Shown: positions 37,095 to 46,105 of the stretch, piece by piece
How positions within the stretch are numbered: the stretch's first letter is position 1
Layout of the letters: each line of letters begins with the position of its first letter
Position numbers and translations under genes: made by a program
Notes under the pieces: generated by a model
What the model was told of the DNA's origin: nothing
The model's input: only the letters and a program-made list of their open reading frames with translations
Database searches by the model: none
From: an uncultured Campylobacter sp.
GTDB taxonomy: Bacteria > Campylobacterota > Campylobacteria > Campylobacterales > Campylobacteraceae
Reading direction: 5' to 3'
NCBI RefSeq assembly: GCF_938045345.1
Contig: NZ_CALIMS010000037.1
Span: 1 to 64,000 of the forward strand
DNA: 64,000 bases

Positions 37095-37317
37095 ATTTTA
37101 ATTCCCAACGGGATGGAATTCTACCGGGCAAAACGACGGGAGTAACGATAAAAATAAGCGAGTTTCAATCCCCAACGGGATGTAATTCTACTACGATACG
37201 CTTTCGGCAAGCGAGATGAATTTGCTGTTTCAATTCCTAATGGGATAGATTGCCCGTTCCCACTCTTTGCTTTCGCCGTCGCTGATTTCGTTTCAATTCC
37301 CAAGGGATAGATTACCC
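37095..37317 (-). CRISPR. Orphan CRISPR remnant (4 decaying repeats, 3 spacers)
   Basis: Four copies of the same repeat family read on the minus strand: 37095-37124 (2 mismatches), 37162-37191 (2 mismatches), 37227-37256 and 37290-37317 (both altered over their GTAGAATTC halves). The spacers are about 37, 35 and 33 bases. No cas genes or obvious leader are near; it is about 15 kb from the main array. The repeat variants resemble the decayed trailer repeats of that array. Confidence 0.88.
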
Positions 37318-37375
37318 ACCAAATTTACTTAGCTAAGGCGTGAGATTTACCTCGCCAAATTTACTCTGTCGAAGC

Positions 37376-37405
37376 GCGGAATTTACCCTGCAGGATAAAT
37401 TCCGC
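37376..37405 (-). terminator. Hairpin after clpB
   Basis: GCGGAATTTA (37376-37385) and TAAATTCCGC (37396-37405) form a perfect 10-bp stem with a 10-base loop, 7 bases beyond the clpB stop. No T run follows on the minus strand, so it may be an mRNA-end stabiliser or a repeat element rather than a full terminator. Confidence 0.45.
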
Positions 37406-37411
37406 CCGATT

Positions 37412-40021
37412 TTACTTCACTCTCTTTATCTCGATCTTGTCGTCATGCGCGCCGATTTCGATCCGATCGCCCGTTTTGATCTCGTCGCTTAGGATCATAT
37501 CGGCGATCTTATCCTCCACCAGATCGTAGAGCGCCCTTCGTAGCGGTCTTGCGCCGTATTCGATATCAAAGCCCGCCGAGGCGATGAGCTTTTTGGCATT
37601 TTCGCTTAGGCTTGCGTTAATGCCGCGATTTGCTAGCGTTTTTTGCAGGCTTTTAAACATAATGCCCACGATTTTTATAAGATCGTCCTCGCTTAGGGCG
37701 TTGAAGATCACGATGTCGTCCAGGCGGTTGATAAATTCGGGCTTGAAATAATTCTTAAGCTCGCTCTTTACCGCCTCCTCGCGCTCGGCAAGCGCGACCT
37801 CGCGCGGCTTGTCCGCATTTTTGGCGTCAAGCTCCATAATCTTAGCCGAGCCGATATTGCTCGTTAGGATGATGATCGTATTTTTGAAATCAACCGTAAC
37901 GCCCTTGTTATCGGTCGCGCGCCCGTCGTCTAAAATTCCAAGCAGGATGTTAAAAACGTCCTTGTGCGCCTTTTCGATCTCATCAAAAAGCAGCACAGAG
38001 TAGGGCTTTCTGCGCACAGCTTCGGTAAGCTGTCCGCCCTCATCGTAGCCCACGTATCCAGGAGGCGCGCCGAGCAGGCGCGAGACGCTGTGTTTTTCCA
38101 TATACTCGCTCATATCAAAGCGGATCATCGCCCGCTCGTCGTCGAATAAAAATCTAGCTAAGCTCTTTGCGCTCTCGGTCTTGCCGACGCCGGTAGGGCC
38201 CAAAAACAAAAAGCTTCCGATCGGGCGATTTTCATTCACAAGCCCCGCCTTATTGCGCTTGACGGCGCGAGCGATGGCGTGCAACGCCTCATCCTGCCCC
38301 ACGACGCTTTCTTTTAGATGCTCCTCGATGTGGAGGAATTTCTCCTTTTCGGAGGAGAGCATTTTGCTTACCGAGATACCGGTCCATTTGCTTAAAATTT
38401 CAGCCACGCTCTCCTCGTCCACGCGGTTTCGCAAAAGCACGCCGTTTTCTTTCATCGCATCCCACTTCGCCTCAAGCTCCTTGACCTTTGCCTGCGCGGC
38501 GGGGATCTTGCCGTATTCGATCTCGGCAGCCTTGCTAAGATCGCCGTTGCGTCTTGCTAAGCTCGCTTCGTTTTTAAGGCTGTCGATCGCTTTTTTCTCC
38601 TCGCTGATGCCACCGAATACGGACTTTTCGTTTTCGAATTTAGCCTGAAGCGCGTTTTTCTGCTCAGTTAAATTTTCGATCTCTTTATCGATCTGCGCGA
38701 GCCTCTCGTCGTTTTTGCCGTCATCCTCCATCTTAAGGGCTTCCTTTTCGACCTGAAGCGTGAGGATGTCGCGCTTGGCCTTGGCAAGCTCGTTTGGCTC
38801 GCTTTCGATCTGCATTTTAAGCTCCGCCGCCGCTTCGTCAATGAGATCGATCGCCTTATCCGGCAGAAATCTATCGCTGATGTAGCGGTCGCTTAGCCTT
38901 GCAGCCGCCACAAGCGCGCTATCGGTGATGGTGACGTTGTGATGCACCTCTAGTCGCTCCTTTATGCCGCGCAGGATCGCCGTAGCCTCGCTCACGCTAG
39001 GTTCTGCGACCGTTACGGGCTGGAAGCGGCGCTGAAGCGCGGCGTCTTTTTCAAAATACTTTCGGTACTCTTTTAGCGTCGTAGCGCCGATAGCGTGCAG
39101 CTCGCCGCGCGCGAGGGCAGGCTTTAGGATGTTTGCGGCATCCATCGAGCCTTCGCTTGCGCCTGCGCCTACGATGGTGTGAATTTCATCGATGAAAAGC
39201 ACGATGTTCGCGGCTTTTACGACCTCGTTGATGACGGCTTTGAGCCTATCTTCAAACTCGCCGCGGTACTTCGCGCCTGCAATCAGCGCACTCATATCAA
39301 GCGCGATGACGCGTTTGTTTTGCAGACTAAGCGGAACCTCTTTTTTAGCGATCAGCTGTGCAAGACCCTCGACGACCGCGGTTTTTCCCACGCCCGGCTC
39401 GCCGAGTAGGATCGGGTTGTTTTTCGTCTTGCGGATTAAAATTTGCATCATTCGCGAGATCACCTCGTCGCGACCGATGACCGGATCGAGCTCGCCCGCG
39501 ATTGCCTTGGCGGTGAGATCGACGCCGAATTTACTAAGCGCCTCAAGCGTCTCGTCGGCGGTTTGCGAATCGATGCTTTTGCCGCCGCGAAGCGCCTCTA
39601 GCTCCTTTTTGATCTCGCTAAGATCTGCAAATTTAGATAGAATTTTCTTTAGCGGATCGGCGTTTAAATTTGCGATCAGCCAGGTATCTACGGCGATAAA
39701 TTTATCGCCCGAGCTCGTCATCAGCCCTTTTGCGATCTCTAGCGAGTTCATCAGCTCGCGCGAGATTCGCACGTTTTCCTTCGTGACGTTTGAGCTCGTA
39801 GGCAAATTTGAAATTTCGCTTTTGATCTCAAGCTCGACCGCGGTCTTTTCGATGCTAAATTTATTAAAAATTTGATTTAGAACCGAGCCGCTATCGGCTA
39901 CCAACGCCCAGAGCATGTGCAATACGCCCACTTCACTATTTTTGGAATGGATCGCCAAAGAAACGCTGCTTTCGAGCAAAGAGCGCATTTTATCGGTTAA
40001 AATTTCAATAGTTTCGTTCAT
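37412..40021 (-). CDS. clpB: ATP-dependent disaggregase ClpB
   Basis: 869 residues, full length. Clp-N domain (1-145), first AAA module with GEPGVGKT (207-214) and [13 protein letters not shown], the long coiled-coil middle domain (about 395-520) that distinguishes ClpB from ClpA/C, and the second AAA module with GPTGVGKT (about 607-614) and [10 protein letters not shown]. It rescues aggregated proteins with DnaK. The ATG has AGGAG upstream, and a consensus promoter with an HspR-type operator lies before it. It is divergent from ctpA. Confidence 0.97.
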   Translation of the reverse strand: MNETIEILTDKMRSLLESSVSLAIHSKNSEVGVLHMLWALVADSGSVLNQIFNKFSIEKTAVELEIKSEISNLPTSSNVTKENVRISRELMNSLEIAKGLMTSSGDKFIAVDTWLIANLNADPLKKILSKFADLSEIKKELEALRGGKSIDSQTADETLEALSKFGVDLTAKAIAGELDPVIGRDEVISRMMQILIRKTKNNPILLGEPGVGKTAVVEGLAQLIAKKEVPLSLQNKRVIALDMSALIAGAKYRGEFEDRLKAVINEVVKAANIVLFIDEIHTIVGAGASEGSMDAANILKPALARGELHAIGATTLKEYRKYFEKDAALQRRFQPVTVAEPSVSEATAILRGIKERLEVHHNVTITDSALVAAARLSDRYISDRFLPDKAIDLIDEAAAELKMQIESEPNELAKAKRDILTLQVEKEALKMEDDGKNDERLAQIDKEIENLTEQKNALQAKFENEKSVFGGISEEKKAIDSLKNEASLARRNGDLSKAAEIEYGKIPAAQAKVKELEAKWDAMKENGVLLRNRVDEESVAEILSKWTGISVSKMLSSEKEKFLHIEEHLKESVVGQDEALHAIARAVKRNKAGLVNENRPIGSFLFLGPTGVGKTESAKSLARFLFDDERAMIRFDMSEYMEKHSVSRLLGAPPGYVGYDEGGQLTEAVRRKPYSVLLFDEIEKAHKDVFNILLGILDDGRATDNKGVTVDFKNTIIILTSNIGSAKIMELDAKNADKPREVALAEREEAVKSELKNYFKPEFINRLDDIVIFNALSEDDLIKIVGIMFKSLQKTLANRGINASLSENAKKLIASAGFDIEYGARPLRRALYDLVEDKIADMILSDEIKTGDRIEIGAHDDKIEIKRVK

Positions 40022-40051
40022 AAATTTTCTCCTAAAGTTGAAGTTGATTGC

Positions 40052-40081
40052 ATTATATAACTTTAGTGTCTTTATGTCAAG
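40052..40081 (-). promoter_or_regulatory. clpB promoter with HAIR-like HspR operator
   Basis: On the minus strand TTGACA (40075-40080), a 17-base spacer and TATAAT (40052-40057) form a full consensus promoter. Overlapping the -35 is a 21-base element (40061-40081) reading CTTGACA, 7 bases, ACTAAAG, matching the HAIR consensus CTTGAGT-N7-ACTCAAG with three mismatches. HspR controls clpB in Campylobacter and Helicobacter relatives, so heat-inducible repression is expected. hspR itself is not in the window. Confidence 0.75.
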
Positions 40082-40210
40082 GTTTTTTAGTGAGATTTTA
40101 AAATTTTCGCTTTAAATTTATCTGTAAACGCGCAAATTTCGTATGAAATTTACCTTATTTTTAGCCAATTTTCTATAAAATTCACTCCATTTTACTTTCA
40201 AGGATAAACT

Positions 40211-41527
40211 TTGCGACAAAAACACCTCTTCTTCGGCTTGGGATTTATTTTCTCTTTATTTTTAGGCGTTAGTTTTTTTACCGGAAATTTACAAGCCAGA
40301 GAGGTCAATGCGACTAAAAAACCAGACAGCGAAAAAACGCGTCTGGAGGCACTAGCTAAGCTTACCAAAACGCTTGCGATCGTCGAAAACAATTATGTCG
40401 ATGAGATGAGCTTCTCGGAGCTTGTGGACAAGACGATCTCGGGGCTTATGAATAATCTCGACGCACACTCAAGCTACATGGACGAAAAGGCGTTTAACGA
40501 CACGAAAGTCCAGACCGAAGGCGAGTTCGGCGGGCTTGGAATTCAGGTGGGTATGAAAGACGGCGCTCTGACCGTCATCTCGCCTATCGAGGGCACTCCT
40601 GCCGACAAGAAAGGCATTCAGGCTAACGACGTGATCTTGCGTATCGACGGCAACGCGACCTTCGGCATCACGATCGACGATGCGGTCTCAAAAATGCGCG
40701 GCAAGCCGAAAACTAAAATCACTCTAACGATCGTGCGCAAGGGTGTTAGCAAGCCTTTTGACGTCGAGATTATCCGCGACATAATCAAAGTGGAATCGGT
40801 CTATGCCAAGATGATCGAGGATGATAAAATTTTATATCTGCGCGTTACAAATTTCGATCAGCACGTAGTTCCGGATGCGAGCAAATTTATAAAAGAGCAT
40901 AGAGACGCCAAGGGCATTATTTTGGATCTGCGAAACAATCCGGGCGGGCTTTTAGATCAGGCGATCGGGCTTGTAAATTTATTCGTAAGCAAAGGTCTTA
41001 TCGTCTCTCAAAAAGGGCGTGCGAAAAACGAAACCGAAGCACATAACGCCGATCCTAAAAAGAAGATCACCGATCTACCGCTTGTGGTTTTGGTTAATGG
41101 CGGCAGCGCAAGCGCAAGCGAGATTGTAAGCGGATCGCTTCAGGATCTAAAGCGCGCCGTGTTAGTTGGTGAAAAAACTTTTGGCAAGGGAAGCGTGCAG
41201 GTGATCCTGCCGATAGAGGATAAAGAAGCTCTGCGACTAACCATAGCGCGTTACTATCTCTCAAGCGGTCGCACCATCCAAGCGGTGGGCGTGACGCCTG
41301 ATCTCATAGTGGCGCCGGGCAAGGTGCCAAGCCGCGACGAGGATGAATTCTCGCTAAAAGAAGCTGATCTTAAAAAGCATTTGCAAGGCGAGTTAGCCAA
41401 GGTCGAGACCAAGAAAAAAGATGCTCAGAAAAAGGATGAGAAAAATTTCATCACAGCAGAGCAGATTAATAACGATATCCAGTTGAAAACCGCAATAGAC
41501 GCGATAAAAATTCTAAACATCAAGTAA
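40211..41527 (+). CDS. ctpA: C-terminal processing protease CtpA (S41 family)
   Basis: 438 residues from TTG with AAGGAT upstream. Signal or anchor helix ([18 protein letters not shown]), a PDZ domain ([20 protein letters not shown] to [10 protein letters not shown]), and the S41 catalytic core with the Ser in [13 protein letters not shown] (about 300) and the Lys in [11 protein letters not shown] (about 322-326). It trims C-termini of periplasmic proteins. ClpB is divergent; purC follows after 10 bases, the order seen in C. jejuni Cj0509-Cj0512 (from memory). Confidence 0.94.
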   Translation: MRQKHLFFGLGFIFSLFLGVSFFTGNLQAREVNATKKPDSEKTRLEALAKLTKTLAIVENNYVDEMSFSELVDKTISGLMNNLDAHSSYMDEKAFNDTKVQTEGEFGGLGIQVGMKDGALTVISPIEGTPADKKGIQANDVILRIDGNATFGITIDDAVSKMRGKPKTKITLTIVRKGVSKPFDVEIIRDIIKVESVYAKMIEDDKILYLRVTNFDQHVVPDASKFIKEHRDAKGIILDLRNNPGGLLDQAIGLVNLFVSKGLIVSQKGRAKNETEAHNADPKKKITDLPLVVLVNGGSASASEIVSGSLQDLKRAVLVGEKTFGKGSVQVILPIEDKEALRLTIARYYLSSGRTIQAVGVTPDLIVAPGKVPSRDEDEFSLKEADLKKHLQGELAKVETKKKDAQKKDEKNFITAEQINNDIQLKTAIDAIKILNIK

Positions 41528-41537
41528 GGAGAGTGTG

Positions 41538-42257
41538 ATGCAAGCTACCAAAAAAGAGCTCATCTACGAAGGCAAGGGCAAAAAGATGTGGTCGGTTAAC
41601 GAAAGTGACGACCTTTTGATCTCGGAATTTAAAGATTCGCTGACGGCGTTTAACGGCGTCAAAAAAGCCGAAGAGAGCGGCAAAGGCGCGCTGAATTGTA
41701 AAATTTCGACGCTGATTTTTGATCTGCTTAAAAAGCACGGCATCGCCACCGCGCTTGTTGAGACGATCAGTCCGACCGAGCAGCTCGTGAAAAAATGTAA
41801 AATTTTCCCTCTTGAAATCATCGCTCGTAATATCGCCACCGGCTCGCTTACAAAGCGCCTGGGCATCAAAGAGGGCACGAAGCTTCCGTTTACGCTGGTG
41901 GAGTTTTGCTATAAAGACGATGAGTTGGGCGATCCGATACTAAATGACGAGCATTGCTTGCTGCTCGGCGCCGTAAAGAGCCAAAGCGAGCTTGACGAGC
42001 TCAAAAAGATCGCGCGCAAGATCAATGAAATCTTGATTAAATTTTTTGATGAGCGAAATTTAAAGCTCGTGGATTTCAAGATCGAGCTTGGCAGAGATAA
42101 GGACGGCAATATCCTGCTTGCAGATGAGATCAGCCCCGATAGCTGCCGCTTTTGGGACAAACAGACCGACAAAAAGCTCGATAAGGACGTATTCAGGCAG
42201 GATCTTGGTAGCGTAAAAGTGGCCTACGAAGAGGTCTTGCGTAGAATTTTAGGATAA
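41538..42257 (+). CDS. purC: SAICAR synthetase
   Basis: 239 residues from ATG 41538 (the GTG just before it is in frame, but AAGGAG at 41526-41531 fits the ATG). [13 protein letters not shown], the ATP-binding region and [28 protein letters not shown] identify PurC. It joins CAIR and aspartate in purine synthesis. It leads purS and purQ with 3-base and overlapping junctions. Confidence 0.96.
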   Translation: MQATKKELIYEGKGKKMWSVNESDDLLISEFKDSLTAFNGVKKAEESGKGALNCKISTLIFDLLKKHGIATALVETISPTEQLVKKCKIFPLEIIARNIATGSLTKRLGIKEGTKLPFTLVEFCYKDDELGDPILNDEHCLLLGAVKSQSELDELKKIARKINEILIKFFDERNLKLVDFKIELGRDKDGNILLADEISPDSCRFWDKQTDKKLDKDVFRQDLGSVKVAYEEVLRRILG

Positions 42258-42260
42258 GCG

Positions 42261-42497
42261 ATGAAGGTGATCGTAAACGTAAGGCTTAAGCAGGGCGTGC
42301 TAGATCCGCAGGGCAAGGCGGTTTTGCACGCCCTCGCTTCGCTTGGATTTAGCGGCGTGCGAGATGTGCGCGTAGCCAAACAGATCGTACTTGATATAAA
42401 TGGCGAGGATAGGGATAAAATTTACGCCGACGTCGCTAGAATGTGCGATGAAATTTTGGCAAACACCGTCATCGAAGACTACGAGATCGTGATATGA
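42261..42497 (+). CDS. purS: FGAM synthase subunit PurS
   Basis: 78 residues, the normal length. MKVIVNVRLKQGVLDPQGKA and GFSGVRDVRVAKQIVLDI are diagnostic. PurS bridges PurL and PurQ in the three-part FGAM synthase; purL is elsewhere. Its stop overlaps the purQ start (ATGA). Confidence 0.95.
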   Translation: MKVIVNVRLKQGVLDPQGKAVLHALASLGFSGVRDVRVAKQIVLDINGEDRDKIYADVARMCDEILANTVIEDYEIVI

Positions 42498-43159
42498 AGG
42501 TAGCGATCGTCAATTTCCCCGGCACCAACTGCGAGCGCGACAGCAAATACGCCTTTGATAAGCTTGGTTGCGAAACGCAGATAATCTGGCATAAAGAAAC
42601 CGACATAAATGCCGAACTGATCGTGCTTCCTGGCGGCTTTAGCCACGGAGATTATCTGCGAACCGCGGCGATTGCTAAATTTAGCCCGGTGATGAAGGCG
42701 GTTCTCGCTCATGCTGCGCGCGGCGGCTATATCTTAGGCATCTGTAATGGCTTTCAAATGCTTTTGGAGCTAGGCTTGCTCGCAGGCGCGATGAATAAAA
42801 ATATAAATTTAAGCTTTATCTCAAAATTTCACAATCTGCACGTCGTTTCAAACGATAATAAATTTCTGCACTGTTGCGATAAGGGCGAAATTTTAAATAT
42901 CCCGATCGCGCATGGCGAGGGAAACTATTATGCGCCTGCGGATACGCTAAAAGCGCTATACGACGAGGACTGCGTGCTTTTGAAATACTGCGACGCAAAC
43001 GGCGCGGATCTAAATCCAAACGGCTCAGTGGACGCAATCGCAGGGATTTGCGATAAAAACAAAAAGATTTTCGGCCTGATGCCGCATCCTGAGCGCGCGA
43101 TAGAGCCTATTTTGGGCGGCACGGACGGAGAGAAAATGCTAAAAGGCTTAATTTGCTAA
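42494..43159 (+). CDS. purQ: FGAM synthase glutaminase subunit PurQ
   Basis: 221 residues. Class I amidotransferase with VNFPGTNCERD, LPGGFSHGDYLR, the nucleophile elbow GICNGFQML and HGEGNYY, and the terminal GLMPHPERA. It supplies ammonia to PurL. It overlaps purS by four bases and the next gene by seven, so it is part of a coupled operon. Confidence 0.96.
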   Translation: MKVAIVNFPGTNCERDSKYAFDKLGCETQIIWHKETDINAELIVLPGGFSHGDYLRTAAIAKFSPVMKAVLAHAARGGYILGICNGFQMLLELGLLAGAMNKNINLSFISKFHNLHVVSNDNKFLHCCDKGEILNIPIAHGEGNYYAPADTLKALYDEDCVLLKYCDANGADLNPNGSVDAIAGICDKNKKIFGLMPHPERAIEPILGGTDGEKMLKGLIC

Positions 43160-44445
43160 AAAAAATTCTTACTATTTTAGGTGTCTGTACGCTTGCGTTT
43201 GCTGCGCCGGAGATTGAGATCGATTCGCTTGACGATCTAAGTAAATATGCGCCGAAAAAAGCTGAGGATAAGCCCGACGAGCCGCAGACGCGCGATAATT
43301 CCAAGGTGATGCTGAAGTATAATAAAAAAGAGGTTATGTCGATGGATAATCTAAGCATCGACGATCTTAAGGCTCTGGCGCCTACTAACGAAGTCGATCT
43401 GGACGTATCCGACGATAAGGTCTATCAGGACATTAAGCCCAAAGAGCTTACGCTAAAAGCTAGCGGGATGCCTAGAAAGGTGTATTGCAATCAAATTTTT
43501 AAGATTGATTTCGCCGTATATTTGGGGCAGAAAATCACCGTTAAGCCAAAGCTAGAGATCAGCCGCACCAATGGTATGAAGTGGCTTAATGCCGACAATC
43601 TTACGTGGATTGAGGGTGACGAGATGTTTGAGACGACGCTGTGGTTTGCGGCAAGCGATAAGAGCGATAAGATAAATGAGCTCGTTTTGACCTTGCAGCG
43701 CAACGGAGAATTTTTTGAAAAAAGCTCTATCAAACCTGATAATCCGGAATTTATGAAGCTTGATACGAAGCCTAATTTTTCGCATATCGTAGCCGACGAG
43801 CTGAAACTTAAAAACTACAAAACTACAAAATTTGACGACGCTTCAAATTTACTCACGCTCGATCTTGGTATCCGAAACGGCGCAATCAGCGCTTTTAGTA
43901 TCGATAATCCAGCCATTATCAAGCAGGGTGTGGACTCCGTACGCGGCACATACGCAAGTCAGAGCGGATATTATTTCGCCGTCGTAGATAAAAATATCAC
44001 AAATTTAGACTTCAGCTATTTCAATCTCCAGACGAAAAAATTTGAAAATTTCGGGCTTGAACTCAATCCGCGCGCCGAGGATCTTAGCACGCAGATCGGT
44101 CTAAATCCGAAAGAGAGCAAGTTCGAAGCCTACAAGCAGATCGCGATCTACACGCTAGCTGCCGTGCTTTTGGTGATGTTTCTGCTTAGTAAAAATATCA
44201 CGCCGCTCATCTTTGCAGTGCTGATTTTGGCGGTAAATTTCTATGCGCAAAGGCCTTACGGCACGGGCAGTATCGCGCAAAATTCTCCGGTTAGAATTCT
44301 GCCTATGCAAAGCTCCACCGTGTTTTATGTAACCAAAAATGCCGAAAAGGTTGAAATTTTAGGCACTAATAAGGAATTTTATAAAATCATGCTGGGCGGT
44401 AACAAGATCGGCTGGGTTAAAAAAGATGAGCTTAGCAAGGATTAG
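43153..44445 (+). CDS. Exported membrane protein with SH3-like C-terminus
   Basis: 430 residues from TTG. Signal peptide (KILTILGVCTLAFAAPE), a charged low-complexity part, a beta-rich periplasmic region, two helices near residues 335-370 (QIAIYTLAAVLLVMFLLS, ITPLIFAVLILAVNFY) and a final SH3-like module (VRILPMQSSTVFYVTKNAEK to IGWVKKDEL). It corresponds in position to C. jejuni Cj0515 (recalled). The SH3 module might bind peptidoglycan; otherwise the function is unknown. Confidence 0.75.
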   Translation: MLKKILTILGVCTLAFAAPEIEIDSLDDLSKYAPKKAEDKPDEPQTRDNSKVMLKYNKKEVMSMDNLSIDDLKALAPTNEVDLDVSDDKVYQDIKPKELTLKASGMPRKVYCNQIFKIDFAVYLGQKITVKPKLEISRTNGMKWLNADNLTWIEGDEMFETTLWFAASDKSDKINELVLTLQRNGEFFEKSSIKPDNPEFMKLDTKPNFSHIVADELKLKNYKTTKFDDASNLLTLDLGIRNGAISAFSIDNPAIIKQGVDSVRGTYASQSGYYFAVVDKNITNLDFSYFNLQTKKFENFGLELNPRAEDLSTQIGLNPKESKFEAYKQIAIYTLAAVLLVMFLLSKNITPLIFAVLILAVNFYAQRPYGTGSIAQNSPVRILPMQSSTVFYVTKNAEKVEILGTNKEFYKIMLGGNKIGWVKKDELSKD

Positions 44446-45112
44446 AGCGTTATTTTACGCGATTTGGTTTATTTTTACAGTCGTTTGCGTCGTGATCGCC
44501 ATGGCGGTGAAAAACTCATCTCATCGCCGCTTTCGCCGCATTTGGGGGCGCTTCCAGCGCTATGGCATCGGGTACGATATCCAGATCGTAGGTACTCCCG
44601 ATCCGCGCGCGCAGCTAGTAATCGCCAATCACCAAAGCATAATGGATATCGTCGTGCTCGAAGAGACCCATCCCGGCGATATCTGCTGGATCGCCAAAAA
44701 AGAGATCGCCGACATCCCTATCATCGGTAAAATCATCACGCTTCCGAAGATGATCCAAGTCGATCGCTCAAATCCGCGCGATCTGGTGCGGATCGTGCAC
44801 GAAGTGCAGCAGCGCGTGAGCGAAGGGCGCGTCATCACGATGTTTCCCGAGGGCACCAGACATCGCGGCACGCAGCTTTTGCAATTTCAAAGCGGCGCCA
44901 AAGCGATCGTTAGCAAGCTCGGTCTGCGCGTCCAGCCCGTGGTGCTCATCGGCACGCAGCACATCGCAAACTCTCACGATTTCACCGTCCACAGCGGACA
45001 CGTCAAAATCATCTACCTAGACCTGCTCGACACGAGCGATAAAGATTGGCTGCAGCACGCCAGAGACACGATGCAAGCCGTAATCGACGAAAACGAAACC
45101 GCCGAAGCGTAG
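44426..45112 (+). CDS. plsC: 1-acyl-sn-glycerol-3-phosphate acyltransferase
   Basis: 228 residues: an N-terminal membrane helix (FYAIWFIFTVVCVVIAMAV), acyltransferase motif I NHQSIMD, a middle block with RSNPRDLVR, motif III FPEGTRHRGTQL and motif IV VQPVVLIGT. It makes phosphatidic acid. It overlaps the previous gene by 20 bases, ending the pur-associated operon. Followed by 285 bases without a gene. Confidence 0.94.
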   Translation: MSLARIRALFYAIWFIFTVVCVVIAMAVKNSSHRRFRRIWGRFQRYGIGYDIQIVGTPDPRAQLVIANHQSIMDIVVLEETHPGDICWIAKKEIADIPIIGKIITLPKMIQVDRSNPRDLVRIVHEVQQRVSEGRVITMFPEGTRHRGTQLLQFQSGAKAIVSKLGLRVQPVVLIGTQHIANSHDFTVHSGHVKIIYLDLLDTSDKDWLQHARDTMQAVIDENETAEA

Positions 45113-45297
45113 GCGGAATTTATAAATTTACCACCGAGATTAGAACGCGACTTTTGTTAGTTCGCGCGATTTCTGTGCGCTAGCGCGTTTATTTGCGCTT
45201 TGATTTGCGGCGTGGAATTTTAAAATTTCGTTCGTGCGCGCGGACGGCGAAATTTTAAAATTTACGCGGCGCGGCAAGATGTGGAATTTAGCGTATA

Positions 45298-45323
45298 TTT
45301 AGCCATTTGCGCAAATGGCTAAA
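45298..45323. repeat. 26-base perfect palindrome
   Basis: TTTAGCCATTTGC followed by its exact reverse complement GCAAATGGCTAAA, with no loop. It lies between plsC and the first cassette of the duplicated unknown gene. There is no T run, so it is more like a protein-binding or recombination site than a terminator. The rest of 45113-45397 is repeat words around a G+C-rich patch. Confidence 0.6.
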
Positions 45324-45397
45324 CGATTTGTCGCAAGAGCAAAAGACGGCGGCAACCCGCAAGCAGTCTTAAAATTTTAATTCTTAAGGAGGAGAGA

Positions 45398-45883
45398 ATG
45401 GCGTTTGTTATAGAGGAAATTTCAAAAGAGGATGTCGAGAAATACGATTTGCTAAAACCGTGCAATGAGATATGCAATAAGTATTATCAGGGTGAGCTTG
45501 ATTGGGTAGATTTAAATTCGAGAGATTGGTGCATAGATCGAGAAAGAGGTATTTGGCTTTTTGTAGTACGCAGTATCACTATCGGGGATCCTAGAGATAT
45601 GAACTATAGCGGCGAAGATATATGGATCTTGCACTACAAGGGTAAAGATATAGAGATCGATCTGAGGAATATACATAATGAATATACAGGTAAAAAAGAT
45701 ACGGATAATCCGTTTATACTAATATATGAACTGGAATCTATAAGAAGCGATCTTGGGGATATAACAAAGCAGGAGATTGTAGATATTTTAAAAGAAATTT
45801 TAAATGAGTTTAAGGGGGGAGAGGTTATAACAAGCTCTGTACCTAAAGAAAATATTCGAGTAACTTTCATATCAAAAATTTAA
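45398..45883 (+). CDS. Unknown small protein, copy 1 of a duplicated family (immunity-like)
   Basis: 161 residues, ATG with AAGGAGG upstream. Copy 3 at 50312 is closely similar over the whole length: RERGIWLFVVRS, GDPRDMNYSGE, HYKGKDIEIDLR, KQEIVDILKEILNE and the end VTFISKI. No family is recognised. Small acidic soluble proteins in tandem copies with a chopped downstream gene are typical of immunity genes of polymorphic toxins, but this is inference from layout. More A/T-rich than the flanking plsC and ttrA. Confidence 0.65.
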   Translation: MAFVIEEISKEDVEKYDLLKPCNEICNKYYQGELDWVDLNSRDWCIDRERGIWLFVVRSITIGDPRDMNYSGEDIWILHYKGKDIEIDLRNIHNEYTGKKDTDNPFILIYELESIRSDLGDITKQEIVDILKEILNEFKGGEVITSSVPKENIRVTFISKI

Positions 45884-45898
45884 AGAAAAGGATAGAAT

Positions 45899-45982
45899 AT
45901 GGGCTATACGGTAGAACAAGCAAATGCTGAATTAAGAAAAATAGTAGAGGGGAAGTTGCCTGTAGCGCAAGCAAAAAACTAG
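45899..45982 (+). pseudogene. 5' stub of a truncated gene (copy 1)
   Basis: After AAAGGAT an ATG opens MGYTVEQANAELRKIVEGKL and stops soon after. The first 21 codons are nearly identical to the stub at 50804; similarity ends abruptly after GAAGTTGCCTG in both. So the same downstream gene was cut at the same point in both cassettes. The original protein cannot be identified. Confidence 0.5.
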
Positions 45983-46105
45983 CAAATTTTAACCAAAAAC
46001 CGCGACGCCGCAGGCCGCCTATAACGCAGCGACCCGAAGCAAAAAGCCTCGCTGAAATTCCATTTGACGCGGCGGCTGTAAAAACCCGAGCCGTCGCCGA
46101 GCCGT

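Noticed and set aside
39192..39875. 227-codon plus-strand frame inside clpB
   Set aside because: Antisense shadow of a highly conserved gene, without its own start signal.
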